Notes under the pieces: generated by a model
What the model was told of the DNA's origin: nothing
Seen by the model: only the letters and a program-made list of their open reading frames with translations
Database searches by the model: none
In this document: positions 27,977 to 36,910 of the stretch, in pieces
How the letters are laid out: each line of letters begins with the position of its first letter
How positions within the stretch are numbered: position 1 is the first letter of the stretch
Translations under genes and position numbers: made by a program
Assembly: GCA_035499555.1 (NCBI GenBank)
Contig: DATJYO010000049.1
Location: forward strand, 62,001-126,000
Direction of reading: 5' to 3'
DNA: 64,000 nucleotides
Origin: Bog-159 sp035499555
GTDB taxonomy: Bacteria > Acidobacteriota > Terriglobia > Bryobacterales > Bryobacteraceae

Positions 27977-30900
27977 TCAGGCCACCGCGCGCGGCGAGAA
28001 TTGTCCGGCCAGCAGCGACTCGATGGAGAGCGCGGGGGCCGGACCGCCCAGCATGAAGCTCTGCGCGCGATCGCAGCCCATTGCGCGCAACTGTTCCAGT
28101 TGTTGCGCAGTTTCCACACCCTCGGCTACCGCACGCATCCCCAGGCCGTGCGCCAGCCCGACGATGGACTCCACCAGGGTCCGCGTGTTGTCGGCGCTGT
28201 TCATACGCTGCACGAATTTGCGATCGATCTTGAGGTTGTCGATGGGCAGTTCTTCCAGGTAGCCCAAGGAGGAGTAACCGGTTCCGAAATCATCCAGCGA
28301 AACGCTGACGCCCAGTTGTTTGAGCTCGCGGAGCTGGCGGGCGGTTTCGCGGAGGTCGTGCATGATCACGCTTTCGGTGACCTCCAGGTCCAACGCCGAG
28401 GCCTCCAGGCCCGTCTCGGCCAGCGTGGCCGCGACCGTGGCGGCCAGGTCGCCGCGGGCGAACTGCAGGGCGGAGGTATTGACGGCCACCTGCAGGGGCT
28501 CGTATCGCGAGTCTCGCCAGCGCCGGGCCTGGCGGCAGGCTTCCCTCAGGACGCGGGCGCCCAGGGGCACGATCAAGCCGCTCTCTTCCGCCACTGGGAT
28601 CAGCACCGACGGCGGCACATTTCCCAGCTTCGGACTCTGCCAGCGCAGCAACGCCTCCACGGCCGCGATCCGGTCGGTGAACAGATCGAATTGCGGCTGG
28701 TAATGGAGCGTGAATTCATCCCGGTCCAGCGCATAATGCAGCTCGGTCTCGACCGCCAGGCGCCGCTTGGCCGTCTGGCTGAGTTCGCGGTTGGCGACCT
28801 GGATGCGCTGCTTGCCGTGGCGCTTGGCGGCGGAAAGAGCGCTGTCGGCCGCCTGGTGCAGGGAGAGGGTATCTTCACCGTCCGGCGGGTATAGCGCGAT
28901 GCCGATGCTGGCCGTCAGAAAGACCTCGTTTCCCTTGACCGAGAACGGCGAGGACAGAGCCGCAAGTACACGCTCCGCCACCCGGATGGCTTCCTCCGCG
29001 TCCCGAATGTCGTTCAGAACCGCCACAAAGCGGTCGCCGTTGGCGCGCGAGATCGCCTCCGACGAGCGCAGGCAGGCGGTCAGCCGCTGCGCGGCCAACT
29101 GGATCAGGGCGTCCCCCGCGGGATGTCCCAGTGTGTCGTTGATGCGCTTGAAACGATCCAGGTCCAGATACACCAGGGCGGCCATGCGGCCCTGCCGCCG
29201 CGCGCGCGCCAGCGCCTGGCGCAGGTGGTCTTCGAACGCCGCCCGGTTGGGCAGTCCGGTGAGAGTATCATGGGTGGCCTGGTAGGCCAGCTTCCGCTGC
29301 AGATTCTTGCGGTCGGTAATATCGGAGAGTAAACCTTCGCGGTATCGCTGGCCGTCGCGTTCGTAGGTGTGTACGGCGCGGCTGTGCAGCCAGATCCAGG
29401 CGCCGTCCTTGCGTTGGAAGCGGTACTCGATATCCAGCGGCTGGCCGTTCTCGAACAGCGCGCGGTTAGCCGCTTCCTTTCGCGGCAGGTCGTCCACGTG
29501 AACCCGCGACAGCCAGAATCCGGGACGGCAGACTTCCTCCAAGCTGTAGCCGGTCACCCCCTGACAGTTTGAGCTGGCGAAAACCGGCTGGCCCGCGGCA
29601 TTGACCACCCACACGATATCCGGGAGATGGGCGACCAGGGATTGATAGCGATCCTCACTTTTTCGCTGCGGCCGGATATCGCGCGCGACCGCGGACAGCG
29701 CCACGACGGCGCCGTGCATGTCCCGCACGGGCGACATGTTGAGCAAAATGTCGACCGGCGCGCCGTCCTTGGTGACGGCGCGCGTCTGCCACTGCCGCAG
29801 GTCTTCGCCATGGGCGACACGTTGGAGGGCCGCCGAGAGATCGGCTGCGCAGTCGGTGGGCGCCAGCATGGAGACGGCCTTTCCCAGGATCTCGCTGGCG
29901 CGGTATCCGTATAGAGCCTCCGCGCCTTTATTCCAACTGACTATGGCCCCGTCGGGAGCGGTGCCGAAGATGGCATCGTCGGCCGAGTCCACGATCGTCG
30001 AAAGCAGCGCGCGCGCCTCGCGCGCTTCCACCCGCGAGCTGATGTCGCGGATGACGATGGCGCGGGCGGTGACGTTTCCGGCCGTGTCGCGCAGGCATCG
30101 GGCGGAGATCGAAATGGGGACATGCTCGCCGGACTTCGTGGAAGCCGTGTCTTCCACCTGTCCCACGCTTTCGCCCCGCGCGATCTGCTCGGCGATCTGT
30201 TTGAGCGCCGCTGGCTTTCCCGCAGGCGCCAGCATGGACATGGGCTGGCCCGTCACTTCCGCCGCGGTGTAGCCATAGAGCAGTTCCGCGCCGCGATTCC
30301 AACTGGCAATCATGCCGTCGGGCGTGCAGGTGAGGATGGCGTCCTCGGAGGTTTCGAGCAGCGATTCCAGAAAGCTCTGTGTCTGGTGGGCCGACTTGCG
30401 GGCGTCGATTTCGCGCCGGACCGCGATGTATTTCCGGATCACGCCGTCGTCATCCCGCACCGGCATGACCGTGATCTCTTCGGTATAAGCGGTGCCGTTC
30501 TTGCGGCGATTGGCGGCTTCACCGTGCCAGGTATTGCCGGTGCCGACCGTGTCCCGCACCTGCTTGTGAATGACGGCATCCAGTCCGAAAGCCGCGCGCG
30601 AAGGATTCTGGCCGACCACCTCTTCGGCGGCATAGCCGGTCATGCGGGTGAAGGCGGGATTCACATACCGGATGATCCCGCTGCTGTCCGCGACCACTAC
30701 CGCATCGGAAGCCTCGTGGATCGCTCCCAGCAGGCCCAACCGCTCCATCTCCGCGTTGCGGTTGCGCGCGGACTGATCTTTGGTCTGGCACATCAGATCG
30801 GCCTGCTGGCGCAGGGCCACGTAAGCGGCCGCACTCAGCGCCAGGACCAGCAACAGAATGATGGCTACCGGCGATTCGCGAAAAGCACTGGCGGAGCCTG

Positions 30901-31030
30901 CCATCCGGCGGGCCAACTCGTAGGCAAACCAAACCAAAGCACCGAGACAGGACGCTTTGATCAGTCTTTCCGTCAAGCGGCGGCCGGGAAATCGGAGGAT
31001 GGCCGAGGTGGTCTCCGGGTTCAGGAACAT
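27977..31030 (-). CDS. PAS-GGDEF-EAL protein, probable c-di-GMP phosphodiesterase with degenerate GGDEF
   Basis: The 1017-residue inner-membrane protein has two N-terminal transmembrane helices (about 23-42 and 54-72). Four PAS/PAC sensor domains follow (about 95-590), with text such as VYANPAF-like RYVNPAFTRMTGYAAEE and YGYTAAEVTGQPMSML. The GGDEF domain has its active motif changed to N664-G-D-R-F668, so cyclase activity is unlikely. The EAL domain has E792-A-L-L-R-W and the loop DDFGTGYSSLGYLEELPID intact, so hydrolysis of c-di-GMP is expected. It is divergent from an intact diguanylate cyclase, sharing the 31031-31333 region. Confidence 0.92.
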   Translation of the reverse strand: MFLNPETTSAILRFPGRRLTERLIKASCLGALVWFAYELARRMAGSASAFRESPVAIILLLVLALSAAAYVALRQQADLMCQTKDQSARNRNAEMERLGLLGAIHEASDAVVVADSSGIIRYVNPAFTRMTGYAAEEVVGQNPSRAAFGLDAVIHKQVRDTVGTGNTWHGEAANRRKNGTAYTEEITVMPVRDDDGVIRKYIAVRREIDARKSAHQTQSFLESLLETSEDAILTCTPDGMIASWNRGAELLYGYTAAEVTGQPMSMLAPAGKPAALKQIAEQIARGESVGQVEDTASTKSGEHVPISISARCLRDTAGNVTARAIVIRDISSRVEAREARALLSTIVDSADDAIFGTAPDGAIVSWNKGAEALYGYRASEILGKAVSMLAPTDCAADLSAALQRVAHGEDLRQWQTRAVTKDGAPVDILLNMSPVRDMHGAVVALSAVARDIRPQRKSEDRYQSLVAHLPDIVWVVNAAGQPVFASSNCQGVTGYSLEEVCRPGFWLSRVHVDDLPRKEAANRALFENGQPLDIEYRFQRKDGAWIWLHSRAVHTYERDGQRYREGLLSDITDRKNLQRKLAYQATHDTLTGLPNRAAFEDHLRQALARARRQGRMAALVYLDLDRFKRINDTLGHPAGDALIQLAAQRLTACLRSSEAISRANGDRFVAVLNDIRDAEEAIRVAERVLAALSSPFSVKGNEVFLTASIGIALYPPDGEDTLSLHQAADSALSAAKRHGKQRIQVANRELSQTAKRRLAVETELHYALDRDEFTLHYQPQFDLFTDRIAAVEALLRWQSPKLGNVPPSVLIPVAEESGLIVPLGARVLREACRQARRWRDSRYEPLQVAVNTSALQFARGDLAATVAATLAETGLEASALDLEVTESVIMHDLRETARQLRELKQLGVSVSLDDFGTGYSSLGYLEELPIDNLKIDRKFVQRMNSADNTRTLVESIVGLAHGLGMRAVAEGVETAQQLEQLRAMGCDRAQSFMLGGPAPALSIESLLAGQFSPRAVA

Positions 31031-31333
31031 GACGCCTGCGCCAGCGATCCCTGCGCGGATCTCAGATAACAGCCCATTCGAGATTCAATTATAGGGCTAT
31101 CAACAGGATCTCAACTACTTATCATTGGATATTTCCAGCTAACATTATCGGAATTCCATTTGAAATAACCGCATTCGGCATTAGTCGAGTGCCAGCCCGC
31201 GGCGTCTGGGGACCGGATTAACTATCCGCAATTAACTGTGGTGCGTATGGACCCTATCTCGATGGATGTTATTCAATTGTGACAAGAGAGATCGATTACA
31301 GTTTTCGAGGCATTCTGCCGATGGAAAGATAGC
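31031..31333. other. AT-rich divergent regulatory region between two c-di-GMP genes
   Basis: This 303-base gap is clearly richer in A and T than the rest of the window and holds no convincing gene. It contains the minus-strand promoter at 31088-31114 and several TATCAT/TTATC-like strings on both strands. I see no clear second promoter for the plus-strand gene. Confidence 0.6.
31088..31114 (-). promoter_or_regulatory. Promoter with consensus TATAAT for the phosphodiesterase gene
   Basis: On the minus strand TTGAGA (31109-31114) and the perfect -10 TATAAT (31088-31093) are separated by 15 bases, slightly short. The predicted leader to the ATG at 31030 is about 50 bases. Confidence 0.55.
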
Positions 31334-34300
31334 GTGGACGAACTCGTTGCGGAAATCGCCGGCGGGCGAACCTTGCCTAAAGCGCCGGACGAGCGAGCCG
31401 CCCGCCGTCGGACAGCGGCCGGGCTGGTAGCCCTGGCGCTGGCCGGAGCGGTGTGTGCCGGCTGTCACCGTTCGCCGGGCAGCGGCAAGATCCCGGTTAC
31501 CAGTTCGTCTCAATTGCGTCAGCTTTCTCCGGCACAGCTCCGCGCGGGCACATCCGTCCGCTTCGACGGCATGCTGACGTATTTCGACCGTCTCGCCGGC
31601 TACTGTTTTGTGCAGGACGGCACGGGCGGAGTGCGGGTCGAACTGTCACCCGGACAGGCGCCCCCGGCAGCCGGCTGGCGCGTGCGCGTATCGGGAATGG
31701 CGGCATCGTCCGGTGCCTCCCCGTCGGTGGTGGAAGCCCGGGTTTCCCCCCTCGCCGCCGGCAACTTTGCAGCGCCGCCAACCGTCACCGGGCAGAAGTT
31801 GCGAGACCCGGCAAACCAATACCGAAGGGTGGCGGTGTCCGGCGTGTTGCGGTCGGTTTCCACCGAACGCGCGGGCCTGATGGCCCTGGAGATCCAAACG
31901 CAGGGGGTGACGGTTTGGGCCAAGATAGCCGTGTCGCCGCTCGAGATTACCGACGCACTGGTGGATGCCGACGTGCTGGTGACCGGCGTATTGTCGGAGG
32001 ACATCGGCGGCGCGGCCGCCGGCGCGGGCGTCACCTTGTGGGTTTCCGGCCTGCCGGCGATTTCGGTCGCCCAAACCGCCCCTCCTCCGGACGCATTGCC
32101 TTTCCAGCGGATACTGCCGCTCTCGCAAATGGACAGGTCCCGCCTGCCGGCGCACCGGGTGCGAGTCCAGGGCGTTTCGTACCTGACCGTAAAGAAAGAT
32201 CTTGCGGTCATGGACGAGTCGGGACAAATTCCCGTCGATATGGCTCACGGGGGGATTCCGGCGGATGGAACGCGACTCGACCTGGCGGGTTTCCTGACCT
32301 GGGAGCGGGGCCGGGTAGTGCTGAAAGAGGCCGTGCCGGTCCGCAGCATGCAGCCCGATCCGAACGGCCGCCGCGCCGGCAGTTCTGGGATACTGGCCAC
32401 CGCGCTGGCGGTGCGCGAGTTGTCGCGCTCCGAGGCCCAGCTTGGAAATCCGGTTCATCTGCGCGCGGTGGTGACCTTCTTCGATCCAGCGAACGGATTG
32501 CTTTTCGTGGAGGACAGCTCCGACGGCATCTTCGTGGAGTTAAAAGACGCGCAGCACCCTCCGTTGCGCGCGGGCGACGTGGTGGACGTTACCGGATTGA
32601 CGACGGCGGACTTCGCTCCGAACGTCGGCAAGGCGCAAGTGAAAGTGGTGGGCCATGCCAGTTTGCCGGAGCCTCGTACGCGCGCCCTGGGTGTGGCGAT
32701 CACCGGCACCGAAGACTCGCGCTGGATTGAATTGCCGGGCGTAGTGCAGCACGTATCCCAGGAGCCGGCGGACTCTCTCCTGACGCTGGTCTGGGGCCGC
32801 GAACGATATAAGGCCCATGTTCTGGCGGGCGCCGACACCCTGGCATCGCTGGTTGACGCAGAGGTACGTATTCGGGGCGTGTGCGGCTCTTTATTCAACG
32901 GCAAGCGCCAGTTGCTGGGTATCCAGCTCTTTGTGCCGGGTACGCAGTACATCGAGGTGGTACGCAAGGCGGCCGCGGACCCCTTTGCGCTGCCGCCGAC
33001 GCCGGTCGAAGATCTCATGCGGTTCTCCGCCGGCCAGTCCGAACGTCACCGCATACGTCTGCGGGGAGTCGTGACCTACGCGGAGCGGGACGGAATGACC
33101 TGGATCCGCGACGCGACCGGGGGCGTTATGCTGCAGGATCTCGATCCGCAGCCATTGGCGCCTGGGGAACTGGTGGACGTGGTGGGCTTCCCCGCGATTT
33201 CCGGCTTCAGCGCCGTGTTGCGCGGCGCCGAGCTGCGCCGGCTGGCAGCCGGCGGTCCGCCCGTGCCGGTGCGGATCGACCCGGAAGGGGCCATGAAAGG
33301 CGACTTCGATGGCCAATTCGTCGAGATCGAAGGCAAGCTCATCGACCAGCTCCGGCAACCGTCGGATCACATACTGGCCATGGAATCCAGCGGCACCGTC
33401 TTCGACGCGGATCTTCCGGGCGGCATGGCGGCGCCGGCGCTGGAACCCGGGATGCTGCTGCGCCTGACCGGGATCTGCACGGTGGCGGTCGAGCAATCCC
33501 ACGATTTGATCCTGCCGCGGGGTTTCCGCATCCTGCTGCGATCTCCGGCGGATATTTCCGTGCTGCGCCGGCCTTCTTTGTTGACACCGGAACGTGTGGC
33601 GCCCGTGCTGGGAGGCGCCACCCTCATCATGGGAGGGGCCCTGGTCTGGGCGGCTCTGCTGCGCAAACGCGTGGGAAAGCAGACGCACGCCCTGCGCACG
33701 CAGACGATGCAGCTCCAGAACGCGCATCAACGCACCCGCGATGCGCTGCGCAAAGTGAGCGACGCCGAGTCGCTGCATCGCGAAAGCAACGGAATCCTGG
33801 AGCTGATCGCGCGCGATGCGCCTGTCGATGCGATCGCGGATCGGGTTGCCGAATCCTTGGCCATGAATTTGGAAGGAGCCGTATGTGCCGTGCTGCTGGC
33901 GGACCGCAATAAGTTGCGCGTGCTGGCAGTGCCGGCGCTGCCGGCCGGCTGGCTGGAGACGCTGCGGCATCTCGACATAGGAACCATCTCCTTCAGCACC
34001 GAGTTTCGCGCCCCGAAGGAGTTATCCGACGATCCGTTGTGGGCGGAGTTCATCGCGTCGCAGCCGGCCGCCCGCTTTCGGACGTTCTGCGCATCGCCCA
34101 TCGTTGTGGACGGCGTTACGGCCGGCGCCATTACGGCATTTTTCCGTAGCGAGCACCCCGCAGCGGATGCCCCGGGGGTTCACCTCGCCGCCTGGTGCAA
34201 CATGGCGGCCTTGGCCTTGGACCGCCGCCGGCTGCACGACCAGTTGTCCTACCGCGCGCAACACGACGTGCTGACCGGACTGCCGAACCGGGATCTGCTC

Positions 34301-34792
34301 TATCAACGCCTGGAAGAGGAGATCGCGGCGGCCTCCCGCGGCGACGGACTGTTGGGCCTGCTGTACGTGGACCTGGATGGTTTCAAGAAGGTGAATGACA
34401 CGTACGGCCATGATGCCGGAGACGCTGTCCTGCGGCAAGCCGCGCAGCGCATGACACACGGCGTAAGGCGCGGCGACACGGTGGCGCGCATCGGAGGCGA
34501 TGAGTTCGTAGTTCTGCTGCCGAGGCTGACCCGAAAGCAGGATGCCGAGCTGATCGCCGCCAAGCTGGCCGCCGCGTTGACCGAGCCGGTGTACGCGCAA
34601 CGGCAGAAGCTGGCGGTCAGCGCCAGCGTGGGGATCGGCATTTGGCCCATGGACGGAGACGAACCCGATCATCTAATGCGTTTCGCAGACGCGCAAATGT
34701 ACGGCCAGAAGCGCCGGCGTTGGTATGAGAATTCGGCGAGTCGCGCGGAAGAGCCGAAGGTGCCCACGGTGCCGGAAGCTCACGCCAACTGA
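31334..34792 (+). CDS. Diguanylate cyclase with large OB-like repeat sensor region, GAF and GGDEF
   Basis: The 1152-residue membrane protein has an N-terminal hydrophobic segment (AGLVALALAGAVCAGC, possibly a lipid-attached Cys). About seven repeated OB-like beta modules follow over residues 50-740; recurring cores are FVQDGTGGVRVEL, AVMDESGQIPVDM, FVEDSSDGIFVEL and WIRDATGGVMLQD. Then come a transmembrane helix (about 755-775), a coiled-coil stretch, a GAF-like domain and a GGDEF domain. The GGDEF motif is intact (1054-1058) and the inhibitory I-site R1045-x-x-D1048 is present at the correct five-residue spacing, so it should make c-di-GMP with product feedback. The GTG start is the only reasonable one in frame. 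Ligands of the OB-like modules are unknown. Confidence 0.9.
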   Translation: MDELVAEIAGGRTLPKAPDERAARRRTAAGLVALALAGAVCAGCHRSPGSGKIPVTSSSQLRQLSPAQLRAGTSVRFDGMLTYFDRLAGYCFVQDGTGGVRVELSPGQAPPAAGWRVRVSGMAASSGASPSVVEARVSPLAAGNFAAPPTVTGQKLRDPANQYRRVAVSGVLRSVSTERAGLMALEIQTQGVTVWAKIAVSPLEITDALVDADVLVTGVLSEDIGGAAAGAGVTLWVSGLPAISVAQTAPPPDALPFQRILPLSQMDRSRLPAHRVRVQGVSYLTVKKDLAVMDESGQIPVDMAHGGIPADGTRLDLAGFLTWERGRVVLKEAVPVRSMQPDPNGRRAGSSGILATALAVRELSRSEAQLGNPVHLRAVVTFFDPANGLLFVEDSSDGIFVELKDAQHPPLRAGDVVDVTGLTTADFAPNVGKAQVKVVGHASLPEPRTRALGVAITGTEDSRWIELPGVVQHVSQEPADSLLTLVWGRERYKAHVLAGADTLASLVDAEVRIRGVCGSLFNGKRQLLGIQLFVPGTQYIEVVRKAAADPFALPPTPVEDLMRFSAGQSERHRIRLRGVVTYAERDGMTWIRDATGGVMLQDLDPQPLAPGELVDVVGFPAISGFSAVLRGAELRRLAAGGPPVPVRIDPEGAMKGDFDGQFVEIEGKLIDQLRQPSDHILAMESSGTVFDADLPGGMAAPALEPGMLLRLTGICTVAVEQSHDLILPRGFRILLRSPADISVLRRPSLLTPERVAPVLGGATLIMGGALVWAALLRKRVGKQTHALRTQTMQLQNAHQRTRDALRKVSDAESLHRESNGILELIARDAPVDAIADRVAESLAMNLEGAVCAVLLADRNKLRVLAVPALPAGWLETLRHLDIGTISFSTEFRAPKELSDDPLWAEFIASQPAARFRTFCASPIVVDGVTAGAITAFFRSEHPAADAPGVHLAAWCNMAALALDRRRLHDQLSYRAQHDVLTGLPNRDLLYQRLEEEIAAASRGDGLLGLLYVDLDGFKKVNDTYGHDAGDAVLRQAAQRMTHGVRRGDTVARIGGDEFVVLLPRLTRKQDAELIAAKLAAALTEPVYAQRQKLAVSASVGIGIWPMDGDEPDHLMRFADAQMYGQKRRRWYENSASRAEEPKVPTVPEAHAN

Positions 34793-35003
34793 GCTTTAGC
34801 ACGCAGCAGTGTGTCCGCTGACCCAACTGATCGTGCCCTTTTCTTTCTTCGGATATTTATATCCTTAGTAGACAAACCTAAATGCCCTAAGTATTTTACT
34901 GAAATAATGCGGGACTTTATGGTCTTTGGCTAAGGATTTGCATTGCTCGCGGGCATCTTGATTTAAGAGGTTTAGCCACAACCTCAAGGAGCAGTAAAGA
35001 GCG
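34793..35003 (+). other. AT-rich leader with inverted repeats before a LuxR-type regulator
   Basis: The 211-base gap has GGATATTTATATCC (34851-34864), a near-perfect inverted repeat, several CTTAG/CCTAA copies, and GGCTAA...TTAGCC enclosing about 38 bases shortly before the gene. AAGGAGCAG near 34987 is a strong Shine-Dalgarno for 35004. The repeats may be operators or RNA structure, but no known riboswitch class is recognised. Confidence 0.4.
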
Positions 35004-35666
35004 ATGTCGAGTATCGTCGTCTATACGGATCAGCCGATTCTGGCGAGTGGAATCAAATCGTTGATAGCTGGGGACCCGCTTTTCACCTTAGCCGGATGCT
35101 GCATGCAGGTGCAGGCGCTGCGGGAGTTTCTGTGCCGCACGAACCCTGATTTGGCGTTATTGGACTTAACGCCGGAGGTAACCCGCACCCGGCTCGAAGA
35201 TATCCACCGCCTGGCGCCGCAAACGAAATTGATACTTTGGGCCGACGGCCTGTCGGCGGATTTCGCTCTACAGTCCATCACCCTCGGGGTGCGCGGGGTG
35301 CTGCGCAAAACCCTGTCCCTGAATGGATATCTGCAATGTTTGCAGAGAGTTGATGCAGGCGGACTGTGGTTCGAAAAGAGTCTGACCGATCGCCTCGGTG
35401 CGGCGCGGCGGGTATCGCTGAGCCCGCGGGAGAGCCAATTGGTAGTGCTGTTGTCGCGCGGTTTGAAAAACAAGGAAATATCTCACGAATTGGGGATTAC
35501 AGAAGGAACAGTCAAGGTCTATCTTTCGCATCTTTTCCAAAAATCAGGAGCGAAAGACCGTTTCGATTTGGCGGTACACGGGATTAAAAATCTGCGCACG
35601 CCCGGCATGTCGGGTGACGGCCCGCGGCTCGACACGCTGGTGATGGAGCCGCTGTGCGGAGCCTAG
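35004..35666 (+). CDS. NarL/LuxR-type response regulator
   Basis: The 220-residue protein has a receiver domain (1 to about 120) with phospho-acceptor D54 (LALLDLTPE). Its acidic pocket is reduced: the N-terminus reads VVYTDQP rather than the usual DDH. The C-terminal LuxR HTH (about 138-195: LSPRESQLVVLLSRGLKNKE, ISHELGITEGTVKVYLSHLF) is intact. It likely regulates transcription. A strong Shine-Dalgarno fixes the start. Its end overlaps the start of a small Cys-rich protein gene by 13 bases, and no sensor kinase is adjacent. Confidence 0.92.
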   Translation: MSSIVVYTDQPILASGIKSLIAGDPLFTLAGCCMQVQALREFLCRTNPDLALLDLTPEVTRTRLEDIHRLAPQTKLILWADGLSADFALQSITLGVRGVLRKTLSLNGYLQCLQRVDAGGLWFEKSLTDRLGAARRVSLSPRESQLVVLLSRGLKNKEISHELGITEGTVKVYLSHLFQKSGAKDRFDLAVHGIKNLRTPGMSGDGPRLDTLVMEPLCGA

Positions 35667-35911
35667 GCGAGCCGGAAATCGTGCTGGCGCCGGCGGCGGC
35701 GGTCGAACGGCTGCAGCGCCAGTGGCGAGGAGAGTCCGCATTGGCGCAGACTCGCGCTGCCGTGCGCCGCTCCGGTAGATGCGCGTGCGGCGTGTGCAGG
35801 CGCTGTCTGGACGATGCCCGCTGGGAGCGGATCTTCAAGGAGAGATTTGCGGACCCCTGTTACTACACGGGTATCCTGGTGCGGCACAACTCCTGCCTGG
35901 CGGGAGTCTGA
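35654..35911 (+). CDS. Small Cys-rich protein with CxCGxCxxC-DDARWERIF-FADPxYY motif
   Basis: The 85-residue product has an unstructured N-terminal half (VERLQRQWRGESALAQTRAA) and then a compact motif: CACGVCRRCLDDARWERIFK, then ERFADPCYYTG. The C-x-C-x2-C-x2-C spacing suggests a zinc or Fe-S knuckle. I recall this motif as a recurrent, unnamed acidobacterial element. GTG 35654 lies inside the end of the response regulator gene, so translation is probably coupled. The function is unknown, but a partner of the regulator is plausible. Confidence 0.7.
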   Translation: MRSLGEPEIVLAPAAAVERLQRQWRGESALAQTRAAVRRSGRCACGVCRRCLDDARWERIFKERFADPCYYTGILVRHNSCLAGV

Positions 35912-35941
35912 ACCCGGCGTCTCCTCGACCGCTCCGGGCTG

Positions 35942-36403
35942 CTAGCTGACGGCGCCGGCCGTCATGACCCTATTCTCGCAAGGCCACGCCTGGTCCCAGA
36001 GGTTCAGCGCTCCCGAGATCGCTTGTTCGACGGCATTCAGGAGGCCGGCTTGCCGCAGTGGTTTCGGCAAGAAGCCCGCATATCCGTCCATCAACTTGAT
36101 GCGGACGAACTCCTCGTCCACAATGCCGGACATCCAAAGCAAGCGGACTTCCGGCCGGATCGCGCGGATTTCGGCGGCGAATTCAGGGCCGCCTACTCCC
36201 GGCATGCAGACGTCGATCAAAACCAGGTCGACGTGGATGTGCTTCTGCGCAGCCAGGCGCAAGGCGTCCGCGCGCTCCACAGCCGGTAGCACACGGTAGT
36301 TTGCCGCCGTCAAAATACTCTGGACTAGGACCAGCACCGCAGGATCATCGTCCACGACGATGACCGTTCCGCGGTTGGCGATCGATACACTCATCGCGCT
36401 CAT
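35942..36403 (-). CDS. Single-domain response regulator (receiver only)
   Basis: The 153-residue cytoplasmic protein is a CheY-like receiver with acidic pocket DDD (18-20), phospho-acceptor D64 (VLIDVCMPG) and the conserved K114 (LPKPL). There is no output domain. ATG 36403 is preceded by GAGGAGG at good spacing, so the first of two close ATGs is used. It converges with the Cys-rich gene. The cognate kinase is not in the window. Confidence 0.9.
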   Translation of the reverse strand: MSAMSVSIANRGTVIVVDDDPAVLVLVQSILTAANYRVLPAVERADALRLAAQKHIHVDLVLIDVCMPGVGGPEFAAEIRAIRPEVRLLWMSGIVDEEFVRIKLMDGYAGFLPKPLRQAGLLNAVEQAISGALNLWDQAWPCENRVMTAGAVS

Positions 36404-36463
36404 TCCGTCCTCCTCTGAGGGGTTACTTCTTGTACTGTCGCAAGTTATGTAGATAAAGTACAG

Positions 36464-36898
36464 CTATCTTTGGTTAATCGCGCTGGTGTGATCGTGAATA
36501 ATCTTCCAATTCGAGGCCCGCCGGCGCAAAATTAAGGTGTAACGGCCGGCGGAATTCCCCCCTCCTGCGGCCGTGCGTTCCAGGTGAAATTCGCCGGTGA
36601 CTAACGCTAAATCCGCCGCGAGCATACGCACCTCGACGCCGGTAAAAGTGAGCTTCCCCATGGCCTCGCGGTTGGGGTAAGCCTTCCGGTACCGATTCAG
36701 GATAGCTTCCACGCCACCGTGTACGACGTCGCGGCCCACGAAGGTGGTCTCCGGAGAATCCTCGTAATAGGAGGCGAAGGCTGCCAGATCGCCCCGGTTC
36801 CAGGCCTCCTGGGACTGGGTCAGGACGGTCCGGACTGGATCGGCTTGGGCGCACAACAGCAGCGGGATGCAACAAAAGAGAGGGGCCAGGCGGTGCAT
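36464..36898 (-). CDS. NTF2-like (DUF4440/SnoaL-type) secreted protein
   Basis: The 144-residue protein has a signal peptide (LAPLFCCIPLLLCAQA) and an NTF2-like cone fold pattern: VLTQSQEAWNRGDLAAFASY, YEDSPETTFVGRDVVHGG and a C-terminal NWKIIHDHTSA. Members include ketosteroid isomerase-like enzymes and many ligand-binding proteins; no catalytic residue set can be assigned. It follows the 703-residue gene by nine bases but has TAAACT six bases before its own ATG. Confidence 0.85.
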   Translation of the reverse strand: MHRLAPLFCCIPLLLCAQADPVRTVLTQSQEAWNRGDLAAFASYYEDSPETTFVGRDVVHGGVEAILNRYRKAYPNREAMGKLTFTGVEVRMLAADLALVTGEFHLERTAAGGGNSAGRYTLILRRRASNWKIIHDHTSAINQR

Positions 36899-36904
36899 CC
36901 GTAC

Positions 36905-36910
36905 AGTTTA
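36905..36910 (-). promoter_or_regulatory. -10-like hexamer of the NTF2-like gene (TAAACT)
   Basis: On the minus strand TAAACT overlaps the stop codon of the upstream gene and is six bases before the ATG. It would give an internal leaderless promoter. Confidence 0.35.
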
